Positions 38,010 to 48,316 of a DNA stretch of 64,000 nucleotides are shown piece after piece; positions within the stretch are counted from its first letter, which is position 1; each line of letters starts with the position of its first letter. The DNA is from Nocardioides sp. Kera G14 (GTDB lineage: Bacteria; Actinomycetota; Actinomycetes; Propionibacteriales; Nocardioidaceae): NCBI RefSeq assembly GCF_020715565.1, contig NZ_CP085839.1:682001-746000 (forward strand), in the 5' to 3' direction. The notes beneath the pieces were generated by a model. It saw only the letters and a program-made list of their open reading frames with translations. It was not told where the DNA came from and searched no databases. The position numbers and the translations under genes are program-made.

Positions 38010-38071
38010 ATACAGGGACTCGGCCCCACCCCGGGGCAAATAACGCCGACAATGTCAACGACAACTACTAG
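38010..38071 (+). pseudogene. Secreted zinc metalloprotease, 3' remnant
   Basis: After removal of the IS and one CCCG, the protease frame continues here as DTGTRPHPGANNADNVNDNY and ends at TAG. The Pro/Asn-rich ending is like that of related small secreted metalloproteases. The stop is 8 bases before the lipoprotein ATG, so the two genes formed one operon before the insertion. This piece has no start of its own and is not translated as a protein now. Confidence 0.75.
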
Positions 38072-38079
38072 GGCGCGGC

Positions 38080-38775
38080 ATGATCAAGGTAATTTTTCCG
38101 CTGTCCGTGCTGACGGCTTTCCTCTTGACTGCGTGTGGGTCGGGTCAGTCAGTCCAGGTTGGCGAGGCGGACAAACTCCTCCCCGACGCGACTGCCGCTG
38201 ACTGGCGGACCTATGCCGATCACCTCGTGGTTGCCGAGGTAGTTTCCGAGAAGAAGCTGCCGATGAGCGAGGAGGAGAATGGGTCCGGTGAAGGATTCGC
38301 TGACCGCCTTCTGACATTTCGTATTGACAAGGTCCTCTGGTCGAACGAGGGTGCCGAAGCCGCGCCCACTGAGCTGACGACCAGCATTGATGGCTGGACC
38401 GTCCACGACGGGAAAGAGACCCCATTCCGGTTCTCGGGCGAGCCCGAGATAGTCACCGGACATACGTACGTCATGCCGGTCACCTACCTACGCGTAGGTC
38501 GACTCGTGGACACGCCCGGCTGGATGACGCTGAGCGTCGTCCCCGCCGATGACGGTGAGATCGGTAAGGGGGACACGATTTTTGGCGAGCCTTCGGAAGT
38601 GGAGTCCTCTTTGCTCGGCAAGCCGGTTTCGGCCGCAGTTGATCTGATGGTAAATACGCCTCTCCCGGACGTGGCCAAGCCGTTCATGGGACTTCCTCCA
38701 ACGGATCGCCTCACTGCCATCACCAAGGCTCAAGAGAAGAGCTTGGGGTCGGCTGAGCCGTCCGAATTGCCATAA
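38080..38775 (+). CDS. Putative lipoprotein of unknown function
   Basis: 231 aa. A short positively charged start and hydrophobic stretch lead to the lipobox LTAC, with Cys near residue 19, so the protein is predicted to be exported and lipid-anchored. The rest (LTFRIDKVLWSNEGAEAAP, GEPEIVTGHTYVMPVTYLRV) reads as beta-rich; no named domain was recognised. It lies directly behind the interrupted metalloprotease gene and probably lost its promoter supply through the IS insertion unless transcription starts in or after the element. Codon use is less GC-rich than the core genes. Confidence 0.7.
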   Translation: MIKVIFPLSVLTAFLLTACGSGQSVQVGEADKLLPDATAADWRTYADHLVVAEVVSEKKLPMSEEENGSGEGFADRLLTFRIDKVLWSNEGAEAAPTELTTSIDGWTVHDGKETPFRFSGEPEIVTGHTYVMPVTYLRVGRLVDTPGWMTLSVVPADDGEIGKGDTIFGEPSEVESSLLGKPVSAAVDLMVNTPLPDVAKPFMGLPPTDRLTAITKAQEKSLGSAEPSELP

Positions 38776-38865
38776 ATCCGAGGTACGCGCAGCCCCGTCG
38801 CGGCAGTTCGAACCACCGGTCTCGGCCGCTTACAGAGATGGTCGTCGCAGGATTCTGGCCAGTAG

Positions 38866-38871
38866 TAAGGT
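38866..38871 (+). promoter_or_regulatory. -10 hexamer TAAGGT, mutA promoter
   Basis: TAAGGT ends 8 bases before the mutA ATG and no ribosome site follows, the leaderless pattern. No cobalamin riboswitch was recognised in the roughly 100-base gap. Confidence 0.45.
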
Positions 38872-38879
38872 CCGGTCCC

Positions 38880-40580
38880 ATGACCGACCACAGCCAGGCG
38901 GAATGGGAGGCGGCTGCGGCCGCCGTGCTTCGGAAGGCGCGTCGCCTGAGCGATGAGGATCCGGACTCTGCGGTCTGGCAGAAGCTCGGCCGCACGACCC
39001 TGGACGGGATCTCCGTGACGCCTCTCGGCCTGCCCGGGGGCGAGGTCGCGGCCGTACGCCCGACCCGCGAGGGGCCCTGGGACATCCGGAGCCTGATCGC
39101 CCACCCGAACGCCAAGCTGGCCAACGAGGAGGCGCTCGTCGACCTCGACGGCGGTGTGACGTCGCTCTGGCTCGCCGCGGACGAGAGCACCGACGTCGCC
39201 GCGACGCTGGCCGGCGTTCTGCTCGACCTCGCGCCCGTCGTGCTGGACGCCCCGACCGCGACCGGCGCGGTCGCCGACGCCTTTCTGGCCCTTCCGGGCA
39301 ACAAGCACGCCGACTCCAACCTCGGCATCGACCCGCTCGGCGCGATGCTCCGCGACCTGCCGCTCGCGGTCGACGAGGCGGTCGAGGAGCTCACGAGCTA
39401 TGCGCGCAAGGCCTGGCAGGCCGACGTCCGCGCGATCGTCGTCGACGCGACCGCCACGCATGACCTCGGCGCCTCCGACGCGCAGGAGCTCGGCTGGGCG
39501 ATCGCCGTGGGGACGGCGTACCTGCGCTGGCTGACGGCTGCGGACGGCGGCAACTTCTCGGTCGACGAGGCCGCGGCGCTGATCGACTTCCGCCTGGCCG
39601 CGACCGACGAGCAGTTCCCGACGATCGCGAAGTTCCGCGCGCTCCGCACGCTGTGGGCGTCGGTGCTCACGCACTCCGGCGCGACGGTCGTCGAGACCCG
39701 CGTGCACGGCACGACGTCGCGGCCGATGCTGAGCAAGTACGACCCCTACGTGAACATGCTGCGCGGCACCGTCGCCGCGTTCGCCGCCGGTGTCGGCGGA
39801 GCGGACGCCGTCACGGTGCTGCCGTTCGACTCCGCCAACGGTCGCCCCGAGGCGTTCGGCCGACGGATCGCGCGCAACGTCAACCACCTCCTCATCGACG
39901 AGTCGCACGTCGCCGCCGTCGCCGACCCGGCCGGTGGTGCGTTCGCGGTCGAGCAGCTGACCAACGACCTCGCCGTCAAGGGTTGGGCGGAGTTCCAGGC
40001 GCTCGAGGCCGAGTGGCAGGGCGGTCACGACTTCACGGCTTTCCTCGGCCGGATCGAGGACGTGAAGGCGCGGCGTGAGACCGACATCGCCAAGCGGAAG
40101 CGCCCGCTGACCGGTCTCACCGAATTTCCCAACCTCGCCGAGACCCTGCCCGAACGTGACGCGGACCCGCTCAACGACCGAGTCACGCGGTACGGCGCCA
40201 GCTTCGAGGCACTGCGTGACGCCCCGGCTCAGGCGCACGTCTTCCTGGCCACGATGGGCACGGTCGCACAGCACACGGCCCGCGCGACGTTCGCCTCCAA
40301 CCTGCTCGCCGCCGGCGGCATCGCCGTCGACGTCGCCGGGAGGACCGCGTCCGTCGAGGATCTGACGAAGGCGTACGCCGGCCAGCCGGTCGTCATGCTC
40401 GCCGGCTCCGACGACGCCTACGCCGAGTGGGGCGCGGATGCTGCGACGGCGCTCCGCGACGCCGGCGCGAAGCACGTGATCATCGCCGGAAAGCCCACCG
40501 ACTACGCCGACTCGAGCGCGGCGATGGGTGTTGACGCCTTGGCCTTCCTCACCAACGTCCGGAAGGAGCTCGGAGCATGA
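38880..40580 (+). CDS. mutA: Methylmalonyl-CoA mutase small (beta) subunit
   Basis: 566 aa from ATG 38880, giving the family start [20 protein letters not shown]; the frame is open 14 codons further up. The protein has the mutase barrel ([38 protein letters not shown]) and a C-terminal domain with a degenerate cobalamin-binding fold lacking DxHxxG. This is normal for the non-catalytic partner of MutB. It overlaps mutB by 4 bases. The pair interconverts succinyl-CoA and methylmalonyl-CoA, linking propionyl-CoA, odd-chain and branched-chain catabolism to the TCA cycle. Confidence 0.94.
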   Translation: MTDHSQAEWEAAAAAVLRKARRLSDEDPDSAVWQKLGRTTLDGISVTPLGLPGGEVAAVRPTREGPWDIRSLIAHPNAKLANEEALVDLDGGVTSLWLAADESTDVAATLAGVLLDLAPVVLDAPTATGAVADAFLALPGNKHADSNLGIDPLGAMLRDLPLAVDEAVEELTSYARKAWQADVRAIVVDATATHDLGASDAQELGWAIAVGTAYLRWLTAADGGNFSVDEAAALIDFRLAATDEQFPTIAKFRALRTLWASVLTHSGATVVETRVHGTTSRPMLSKYDPYVNMLRGTVAAFAAGVGGADAVTVLPFDSANGRPEAFGRRIARNVNHLLIDESHVAAVADPAGGAFAVEQLTNDLAVKGWAEFQALEAEWQGGHDFTAFLGRIEDVKARRETDIAKRKRPLTGLTEFPNLAETLPERDADPLNDRVTRYGASFEALRDAPAQAHVFLATMGTVAQHTARATFASNLLAAGGIAVDVAGRTASVEDLTKAYAGQPVVMLAGSDDAYAEWGADAATALRDAGAKHVIIAGKPTDYADSSAAMGVDALAFLTNVRKELGA

Positions 40581-42736
40581 GCATCCCCGCCAACTTCAGC
40601 CAGATCCCGCTCAGCCTCGACGAGCTCGTCGAGCCGCCGCTGCCGGTGGGCGCCCCGTGGCTCAGCCCCGAGGGGATCGAGATCGCGACGTCGTACACCG
40701 AGAGCGACCTGCTCGGCGTGCACGACCTCGGCACGTACCCGGGCCTCACGCCGTTCCTGCGTGGGCCCTACCCGACGATGTACACGACGCAGCCGTGGAC
40801 GATCCGGCAGTACGCCGGCTTCTCGACCGCCGAGGAGTCCAACGCCTTCTACCGCCGCAACCTTGCCGCCGGCCAGAAGGGGCTCTCGGTCGCGTTCGAC
40901 CTGGCGACGCACCGCGGCTACGACTCCGACCACCCGCGTGTGCGCGGCGACGTCGGCATGGCGGGTGTCGCGATCGACTCCATCTACGACACGCGCACCC
41001 TCTTCGACGGCATCCCGCTCGACCAGATGTCGGTGTCGATGACGATGAACGGCGCCGTGCTCCCGGTGCTCGCGCTCTACATCGTCGCGGCCGAGGAGCA
41101 GGGCGTGACGCCGCAGCAGCTCGCGGGCACGATCCAGAACGACATCCTCAAGGAGTTCATGGTCCGCAACACCTACATCTACCCGCCGGCCGGGTCGATG
41201 CGGATCATCGGCGACATCTTCAGCTATACCGCGCAGAACATGCCGCGGTTCAACTCGATCTCCATCTCCGGCTATCACATGCAGGAGGCCGGAGCGACGG
41301 CCGACCTCGAGCTCGCCTACACGCTGGCCGACGGTGTCGAGTACATCCGGACCGGTCTCAACGCCGGCCTCGACGTCGACGCCTTCGCGCCGCGACTGTC
41401 GTTCTTCTGGGCGATCGGCATGAACTTCTTCATGGAGATCGCCAAGATGCGCGCCGCCCGCATGCTGTGGTCGCGACTCGTCGCCGACTTCAACCCGAAG
41501 TCCGCCAAGTCGCTGTCCCTGCGCACGCACTCCCAGACCTCCGGCTGGTCGCTGACGGCGCAGGACGTCTTCAACAACGTCGGTCGCACGGCGATCGAGG
41601 CGATGGCGGCGACGCAGGGCCACACCCAGTCGCTGCACACCAACGCGCTCGACGAGGCGATCGCGCTGCCGACCGATTTCAGTGCGCGCATCGCCCGCAA
41701 CACCCAGCTGCTGCTGCAGCAGGAGTCGCGCACGACCGAGATCATCGACCCGTGGGCCGGCTCCTACTACGTCGAGAAGCTGACGCACGACCTCGCGGCC
41801 AAGGCCTGGGAGCACATCCAGGAGGCCGAGGCCGCCGGCGGCATGGCGAAGGCCATCGAGCAGGGCATCCCGAAGATGCGCATCGAGGAGGCGGCCGCCC
41901 GCACCCAGGCCAGGATCGACTCCGGCGCCCAGAACGTCATCGGCGTCAACACCTACCGTCTCGCCGCCGAGGACAAGCTCGACGTCCTCAAGGTCGACAA
42001 CCACGAGGTCTACCGCCAGCAGATCGCCAAGCTCGAGCGACTGCGCGCGGAGCGCAACGCCGACGACGTACGTCGTGCCCTCGAGGCCCTGACGAACGCG
42101 GCCTCCAGCGGCGAGGGCAACCTGCTCGAGCTCTCGGTCAACGCCGCGCGGGCCAAGGCGACCGTCGGCGAGATCTCGGACGCGGTCGAGAAGGCCTACG
42201 GCCGTCATCAGGCCGTGATCCGTACGATCTCCGGCGTGTACCGCGACGAGGCCAACGCATCCAACGAGGGCGCCGGCGACTCCAAGGTCGCCGAGGTGCT
42301 CAAGGCCACCGAGGACTTCGAGGAGGCCGAGGGCCGTCGCCCCCGCATCCTCGTGGCGAAGATGGGCCAGGACGGCCACGACCGCGGCCAGAAGGTCGTC
42401 GTCTCCGCCTTCGCCGACCTCGGCTTCGACGTCGACGTCGGCCCGCTCTTCAGCACGCCGGAGGAGGTCGCTCAGCAGGCCGTCGACGCCGACGTCCACA
42501 TCGTGGGTGTCTCCTCCCTCGCGGCCGGACACCTGACCCTCCTGCCCGCCCTCAAGGCGGCGCTCGAGGAGCAGGGCCGGCCGGACATCATGATCGTCAT
42601 CGGCGGTGTCATCCCGCCTGACGACGTACCGACGCTCAAGGAGATGGGTGCCGCCGAGGTCTTCCTCCCCGGCACGGTCATCGCCGAGTCAGCGCTCGAC
42701 CTGCTGAAGCGGCTCCGGGAACAGCTCGACGCGTGA
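40577..42736 (+). CDS. mutB: Methylmalonyl-CoA mutase large (alpha) subunit
   Basis: 719 aa catalytic, adenosylcobalamin-dependent subunit. The substrate barrel contains [20 protein letters not shown] near residue 60, including the conserved Tyr of the active site. The cobalamin-binding domain carries [14 protein letters not shown] (DxHxxG motif, His being the axial cobalt ligand) near residue 600, followed by [17 protein letters not shown]. Coupled to mutA by a 4-base overlap. Its chaperone gene meaB, usually the next gene, lies 7 kb downstream here. Confidence 0.97.
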   Translation: MSIPANFSQIPLSLDELVEPPLPVGAPWLSPEGIEIATSYTESDLLGVHDLGTYPGLTPFLRGPYPTMYTTQPWTIRQYAGFSTAEESNAFYRRNLAAGQKGLSVAFDLATHRGYDSDHPRVRGDVGMAGVAIDSIYDTRTLFDGIPLDQMSVSMTMNGAVLPVLALYIVAAEEQGVTPQQLAGTIQNDILKEFMVRNTYIYPPAGSMRIIGDIFSYTAQNMPRFNSISISGYHMQEAGATADLELAYTLADGVEYIRTGLNAGLDVDAFAPRLSFFWAIGMNFFMEIAKMRAARMLWSRLVADFNPKSAKSLSLRTHSQTSGWSLTAQDVFNNVGRTAIEAMAATQGHTQSLHTNALDEAIALPTDFSARIARNTQLLLQQESRTTEIIDPWAGSYYVEKLTHDLAAKAWEHIQEAEAAGGMAKAIEQGIPKMRIEEAAARTQARIDSGAQNVIGVNTYRLAAEDKLDVLKVDNHEVYRQQIAKLERLRAERNADDVRRALEALTNAASSGEGNLLELSVNAARAKATVGEISDAVEKAYGRHQAVIRTISGVYRDEANASNEGAGDSKVAEVLKATEDFEEAEGRRPRILVAKMGQDGHDRGQKVVVSAFADLGFDVDVGPLFSTPEEVAQQAVDADVHIVGVSSLAAGHLTLLPALKAALEEQGRPDIMIVIGGVIPPDDVPTLKEMGAAEVFLPGTVIAESALDLLKRLREQLDA

Positions 42737-42754
42737 CGGGGCGCGTAGCAGCGG

Positions 42755-44005
42755 CTACTGGAGCTTGATGGTGCCGCTGGGCGTGCGGACGTGGTGCTTG
42801 CCGGCTGGGCTTCGCCAGAGGTAGTAGCCGGGTTCGAGTTTGGTGTAGGTCCAGTGGGTGAAGGTCTTCATCCGGTGGTGATACCGGCACAGGCAGGCGA
42901 GGTTCTCACTACTGGTGGGTCCGCCGCGGTCGGGATGGTCTTTGTCGTAGGGCTCGATGTGGTCGAGGTCGGCGGTTCGGGCGTTGCGTTCGCAGTTGGG
43001 GGCTACGCAGGTCTTGTCGGTCAGGATCGCCTGTTCCCGCATGGTCTCGCTGGGCACGTAGCCGTTCCGCTTGAGGTCGATCACGGGACGGGCCACGATC
43101 TTGGTGTTCGAGGTCTGGCACCACTCGCGGAGCTGGGTGAGGGTGGTGAGGCCGGTGCCGCCTTCGGTGGTGAACTGCCCCTCGCTGTCGGCGTGGACGT
43201 AGAGGTTCACCACGCGCGTGACGGCACCGGCCGACGTACCGGCGAGGTAGTGGCGGGCGATCACACCGAGTGCCTTCGATCGCCGGACGTCGAGGGACTC
43301 TTCTGAGCCCTGCGCCTTCAGTTCCGCGGCGGCCTTCTGGATTGCTGCTTCGAGGTCGAGGCCGTCGGCGTGGTCGGTCTTGCCGTAGAGGTCGTCGGTG
43401 CCGTCGTCCTGGGGGCAGAGGTCGACCCTGCGTGCGTCGGCTGCTGCTTCGGCTCGGCGTGCTGCTTCGTCGGGGTCGAAGCGGTCGAGGGCGTGGGCGA
43501 CGAACCGCTTCAACGCGGTGGGGCCGATCTTCTCGAACCGCATGTGCAGTTCTTTGTCGAGCCACGCGGCACCCTCAACCGTGAGGACGCGGGAGGCCTG
43601 CGCGACGAGGCGTGCTTTCCAGACGGGGAGTTGTTCGTCGTAGAGGCGGAAGAAGAGTTTCGGCAACCGGTGGTGGAGCTCCAGCGCATCACCGACCCAG
43701 GAGCGTGCCTGGTGGTCGTTCATGCCGGTCTCGGCGGCGAGGTCCATGAGGGCGGATTCGTCGATCCAGGGTGTGCCGTCGCCGGCCAGGGGGATGTCGT
43801 GGACACGGTCACCGGAGGCTGCGTGCGCGGGGTCGTTGGTCTGGTGCTGCTGGGTCCAGTCGAGGGTGTGCAACAGCGAGGCGATTTCGGCCATGTTCGC
43901 GGTGTGTTTGGTGAGGGCGATCATGGCGAGGGGGTTGTCGATGGGCATGCCGCTGCTGGGGCCGAGGATGTTCTCGGTGGATCCGGCGTCTACAGCTTGC
44001 GACAT
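42755..44005 (-). CDS. DUF222 / 13E12-repeat protein with HNH nuclease motif
   Basis: 416 aa. The N-terminal DUF222 part (about 30-290) is the type repeated many times in mycobacterial and nocardioid genomes (13E12 family). The C-terminal HNH motif comprises CVAPNCERNARTADLDHIEP and ENLACLCRYHHRMKT, with the metal-binding Cys and His residues all present. Function is unknown; nuclease activity is inferred from the motif. The promoter has a -35, a 17-base spacer and -10, with a perfect inverted repeat in the spacer. It lies between mutB and the hydrolase, where meaB would normally be, so it could be a later arrival. Confidence 0.85.
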   Translation of the reverse strand: MSQAVDAGSTENILGPSSGMPIDNPLAMIALTKHTANMAEIASLLHTLDWTQQHQTNDPAHAASGDRVHDIPLAGDGTPWIDESALMDLAAETGMNDHQARSWVGDALELHHRLPKLFFRLYDEQLPVWKARLVAQASRVLTVEGAAWLDKELHMRFEKIGPTALKRFVAHALDRFDPDEAARRAEAAADARRVDLCPQDDGTDDLYGKTDHADGLDLEAAIQKAAAELKAQGSEESLDVRRSKALGVIARHYLAGTSAGAVTRVVNLYVHADSEGQFTTEGGTGLTTLTQLREWCQTSNTKIVARPVIDLKRNGYVPSETMREQAILTDKTCVAPNCERNARTADLDHIEPYDKDHPDRGGPTSSENLACLCRYHHRMKTFTHWTYTKLEPGYYLWRSPAGKHHVRTPSGTIKLQ

Positions 44006-44011
44006 ACGCCG

Positions 44012-44040
44012 ATCCTATCTGTTCGAGCAATCGAACGCAA
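44012..44040 (-). promoter_or_regulatory. DUF222/HNH gene promoter with operator in the spacer
   Basis: Minus strand: -35 TTGCGT (44035-44040), 17-base spacer, -10 TAGGAT (44012-44017), then 6 bases to the ATG. The spacer region holds the perfect inverted repeat GTTCGA-GCAA-TCGAAC (44021-44036). The half-sites equal those of the actinobacterial SOS box (TCGAAC-N4-GTTCGA) but in the opposite order, so LexA binding is doubtful. A repressor site is likely. Confidence 0.6.
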
Positions 44041-44065
44041 GGGTTTTCGGCAGCAATGTGATGCC

Positions 44066-44911
44066 TCAGTACACCGGTGACCGACCCGACCGGGGGTGTC
44101 GAGTCCTCAGGCGTCGGTGGGCAGGTCCCGCACGAAGGGTCAGGATGGTCTGCGCGAGCCGTTCCGGCTGATCGAATGGCAGACCGTGCCCCGCGTCGTC
44201 GATCTGGTCGACGCGCAGGCGCGGGTTGAGCTTGCACAGTTCGGTAGCCATGTCGGGGGTGACGACGGGCTTGTCGCCGATGACGAGGAGCGTGGGCACC
44301 TCGAGCGCGCTGACCAGTTCGCGATACGGCGGGTTGGGCGGCCTCAGGATGTCGAGCGCGGCCGGGCTGGTGTTCAGTCGCGCCTCCACCTGCAGTTCCA
44401 CGACTTCCCTTGAGCGATGCGTGTGCCGGGTGAGCGCGTCCTCGAGAAGTGCCGACTTCCCTAGGTTCAGTGCGTGGCTGTGCTGCTCGGCGACGTCGCT
44501 CTCGTACACCTCCAGCTGGCGTTCGCTGCTCAGGAACGTCGGATCGATGAGGACGAGTCCGCGCAGGAGGCGACCGATCTGGGTCGCGGTCAGTGCTGCC
44601 GTCATGGCGCCCATCGAGTGACCGATCAGCACCAGGTGAGAGAGGCCCAGCTCCTGGACCAACGCGGCCACGTCGGCGGCAAGGTCCAGGTAGCGGTAGC
44701 CGGACGCCGGAGCATTCGAGCGGCCGTGTCCGCGGGCGTCGGGCATCACCACGTCCAGTTCCGCATCGAGCAGGCGAGCCACGGGTGTCCAACCCGCTCC
44801 GCTGCCCATCAGGCCGTGGAGCAGCATGGCGGGCGGCATGACCCCACCGGTCCGGAGGTAGGAGATCGTCACGCCGTTCACATCGGCGTCGGATCTGCGC
44901 CAGGACCGCAT
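44066..44911 (-). CDS. Alpha/beta hydrolase
   Basis: 281 aa. Oxyanion segment LLHGLMGSGAGW near residue 30, nucleophile elbow VLIGHSMGAMTAAL (Ser near 96), acid Asp in LLVIGDKPVV, and catalytic His in DDAGHGLPFDQPERL give a complete triad. The substrate is not apparent; esters, lactones and epoxides are all possible. TAGCGT (44918-44923) is 6 bases before the ATG, so it has its own leaderless promoter. A wide open frame on this strand across the region is a shadow of the regulator gene. Confidence 0.87.
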   Translation of the reverse strand: MRSWRRSDADVNGVTISYLRTGGVMPPAMLLHGLMGSGAGWTPVARLLDAELDVVMPDARGHGRSNAPASGYRYLDLAADVAALVQELGLSHLVLIGHSMGAMTAALTATQIGRLLRGLVLIDPTFLSSERQLEVYESDVAEQHSHALNLGKSALLEDALTRHTHRSREVVELQVEARLNTSPAALDILRPPNPPYRELVSALEVPTLLVIGDKPVVTPDMATELCKLNPRLRVDQIDDAGHGLPFDQPERLAQTILTLRAGPAHRRLRTRHPRSGRSPVY

Positions 44912-45068
44912 GAGGGGACGCTAGCCGAGCCTGCCTTCGCCGCGGCGCTCGATGGGTGAGGGGCCGGTCATGTCGATCTCGACGGCCAGAAGTGTCGCCA
45001 CCAAGCACTGCTCGCCGGCGCCGCGCCGGCGTACGATCCTCGATGAGACGCACGTCACAGGAGGCCGG

Positions 45069-46319
45069 ATGGTCATTCCAGCGCCCCGAGCCGAGCTCGA
45101 GGAGGCACACGACGCCTTCCTGAGCACCGGTGAGGCCGACCGACGGGTGCGCCCGCTCGTCGCGGAGTCCTGGCGGCGGAGCATGAGCGACGGGCTCGAT
45201 CCGGAGCACGGCCTCGCGCCGCTGGACCTCGACCGGGACGTCCTCGAGTCGTGGCGTGCCCAGCATCCGCTCGCCGTCGCGATGCCCGTGATCCGACGCC
45301 TGCTGGTTGAGGAGGCCGTCGACTCCGGGCTGCTCGTCGCCGTCTCGGACGCGGCGGGCCGCCTCCTCTGGGTCGAGGGACCGGCTCCCCTCCGAAGGCG
45401 GATGGAGGGCATCCACTTCGCCGAGGGGGCGACCTGGAGCGAGACCCGTGCCGGCACCAACGCCCCCGGGACCGCCCTCGCGCTCGACCGCCCGGTGCAG
45501 ATCCATGCGGCCGAGCACCTGCTCCGGCCCGTGACGCCGTGGAGCTGTGCCGCCGCCCCCATCCACGACCCCGACACCGGAGCGGTCCTCGGCGCCCTCG
45601 ACCTCACCGGCGGTGACGACGTCGCCGGCCCGCATGCGCTCTCGGTCGTGCGTGCGACGGTCGCGGCGGTCGAGCGGGAGCTGCAGCTGCACCGCCTGCA
45701 GCACACCTCCGACCTGCGCCCGCACGCCGCCCAGCCGGTGCTGCTGCGTGCCCTCGGCCTGCCGGCGGGCGCGCTGGCAGGCGAGCACGGCCTCTCCCGG
45801 CTGAGCCTGCGCCACACCGAGCTCCTCCTCCTGCTCACGACCCACCGTGAGGGCATCACCGGTGACGAGCTCGCCATCGCGCTCTCGGACGACGACCTCG
45901 CCCCGGTCACCCTGCGCGCCGAGCTCTCCCGGCTCCGCGGCGCTCTGGGCGCGATGGGGTTGTCCCTCGACGCCCGCCCCTACCGGATCGACCCGCGGGT
46001 CCGCACCGAGGTCGATGCCGTCCGCGCCCGGCTGGCGGTGGCCGACGTCGGGGGAGCGGTCGACCTCTACCGCGGCGACCTGCTTCCCACGTCCGACGCA
46101 CCCGGCATCCGCCGGCTGCGGGCCAGGCTGCGCGATGAGCTGCGCACGCAGCTGCTGCGTGCCCGCGATCCCGATGCGCTGCTCCGCTTCGCCGACACCG
46201 AGCACGGCCGCCACGACTGGGAGATCTGGCGGGCGGCGTACGACGTCCTCAGCCCCGCCTCCCCGCGGCTCGACCGGGTGCGCAGTCACCTCGCAGGCCT
46301 GGAACGGGACCTGCGCTGA
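45069..46319 (+). CDS. GAF-domain transcriptional regulator (AcoR-like N-terminus, no AAA+ domain)
   Basis: 416 aa from ATG 45069, with ACAGGAGG 4-9 bases before it. Residues about 10-60 resemble the N-terminus of AcoR-type sensors (VRPLVAESWRRSMSDGLDPE), followed by a GAF domain (about 75-215; EGATWSETRAGTNAPGTALA and VTPWSCAAAPIHDPDTGAVL). The C-terminal part has a predicted winged-helix region (LRHTELLLLLTTHREGITGDEL). The sigma-54-contact AAA+ domain of classic AcoR is absent, as expected in actinobacteria. It probably senses an aldehyde or alcohol metabolite and controls the aldehyde dehydrogenase just downstream, via the inverted repeat between them. Confidence 0.75.
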   Translation: MVIPAPRAELEEAHDAFLSTGEADRRVRPLVAESWRRSMSDGLDPEHGLAPLDLDRDVLESWRAQHPLAVAMPVIRRLLVEEAVDSGLLVAVSDAAGRLLWVEGPAPLRRRMEGIHFAEGATWSETRAGTNAPGTALALDRPVQIHAAEHLLRPVTPWSCAAAPIHDPDTGAVLGALDLTGGDDVAGPHALSVVRATVAAVERELQLHRLQHTSDLRPHAAQPVLLRALGLPAGALAGEHGLSRLSLRHTELLLLLTTHREGITGDELAIALSDDDLAPVTLRAELSRLRGALGAMGLSLDARPYRIDPRVRTEVDAVRARLAVADVGGAVDLYRGDLLPTSDAPGIRRLRARLRDELRTQLLRARDPDALLRFADTEHGRHDWEIWRAAYDVLSPASPRLDRVRSHLAGLERDLR

Positions 46320-46324
46320 GGCTC

Positions 46325-46353
46325 CGAGGGTTGCAACGTTGCTGCAACCCTCG
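46325..46353. promoter_or_regulatory. Inverted repeat before the aldehyde dehydrogenase gene: operator or terminator
   Basis: Perfect 11-base arms CGAGGGTTGCA (46325-46335) and TGCAACCCTCG (46343-46353) with a 7-base spacer, 5 bases after the regulator stop. A -10-like TAGCGT follows at 46360-46365. Another TTGCA stands near 46396. The place, just upstream of the promoter of the presumed target, fits an activator site for the GAF regulator. As RNA it could also end regulator transcription. Confidence 0.55.
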
Positions 46354-46415
46354 CGTGCCTAGCGTCAGCGGGGCCGGGCACGGTGCCCGAGCCACGTTGC
46401 ACGATGGAGTGCCAG

Positions 46416-47938
<1,523 letters not shown>

Positions 47939-47939
<1 letters not shown>

Positions 47940-48316
47940 TGCCTGAGCGGGTCGCGATCACGCCTGCAGCCGTCGACGTCGTACGTCGGCTGCAGGCCGA
48001 TCACGGCCGCGTGATGTTCCACCAGTCAGGCGGCTGCTGTGACGGCTCGGCGCCGATGTGCTTCCCGCACGGCGAGTTCCTCACCGGCGACTCCGACGTG
48101 CTCCTCGGCACCCTCGACGTGGGTGGCGGGGAGAACGTCGAGCCGGTGGAGGTGTGGATGTCGCGGGAGCAGTTCGCCTACTGGTCCCACACCCACCTCA
48201 CGATCGACGTCGTGCCCGGTCGTGGCGCGGGCTTCTCACTCGAGGCGCCGATGGGCATCCGGTTCCTGATCCGCTCGCGGCTGCTCACTGACGAGGAGTC
48301 GCAGCAGCTCGTGTGA
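47939..48316 (+). CDS. DUF779 protein
   Basis: 125 aa, ATG overlapping the aldehyde dehydrogenase stop by 1 base (TGATG). The motif FHQSGGCCDGSAPMCFP near residue 28 with three Cys is the family signature, followed by WSHTHLTIDVVPGRG. This family is strikingly often placed behind acetaldehyde dehydrogenase genes but has no proven function; a redox or metal-binding accessory role for the dehydrogenase is inferred. Its last 32 bases overlap the 3' end of the MFS transporter gene on the other strand. Confidence 0.88.

Noticed and set aside
38776..38879. Cobalamin riboswitch before mutA
   Set aside because: The gap is about 100 bases and lacks the B12-box; too short for the aptamer.
44021..44036. 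Classic LexA (SOS) box
   Set aside because: Half-sites are in the order GTTCGA-N4-TCGAAC, the reverse of the known TCGAAC-N4-GTTCGA box; reported only as an unknown operator.
43809..46289. 826-codon open frame on the minus strand across the hydrolase and regulator genes
   Set aside because: Low-complexity Arg/Gly/Pro composition with no motif; the real genes in other frames have full motif sets.
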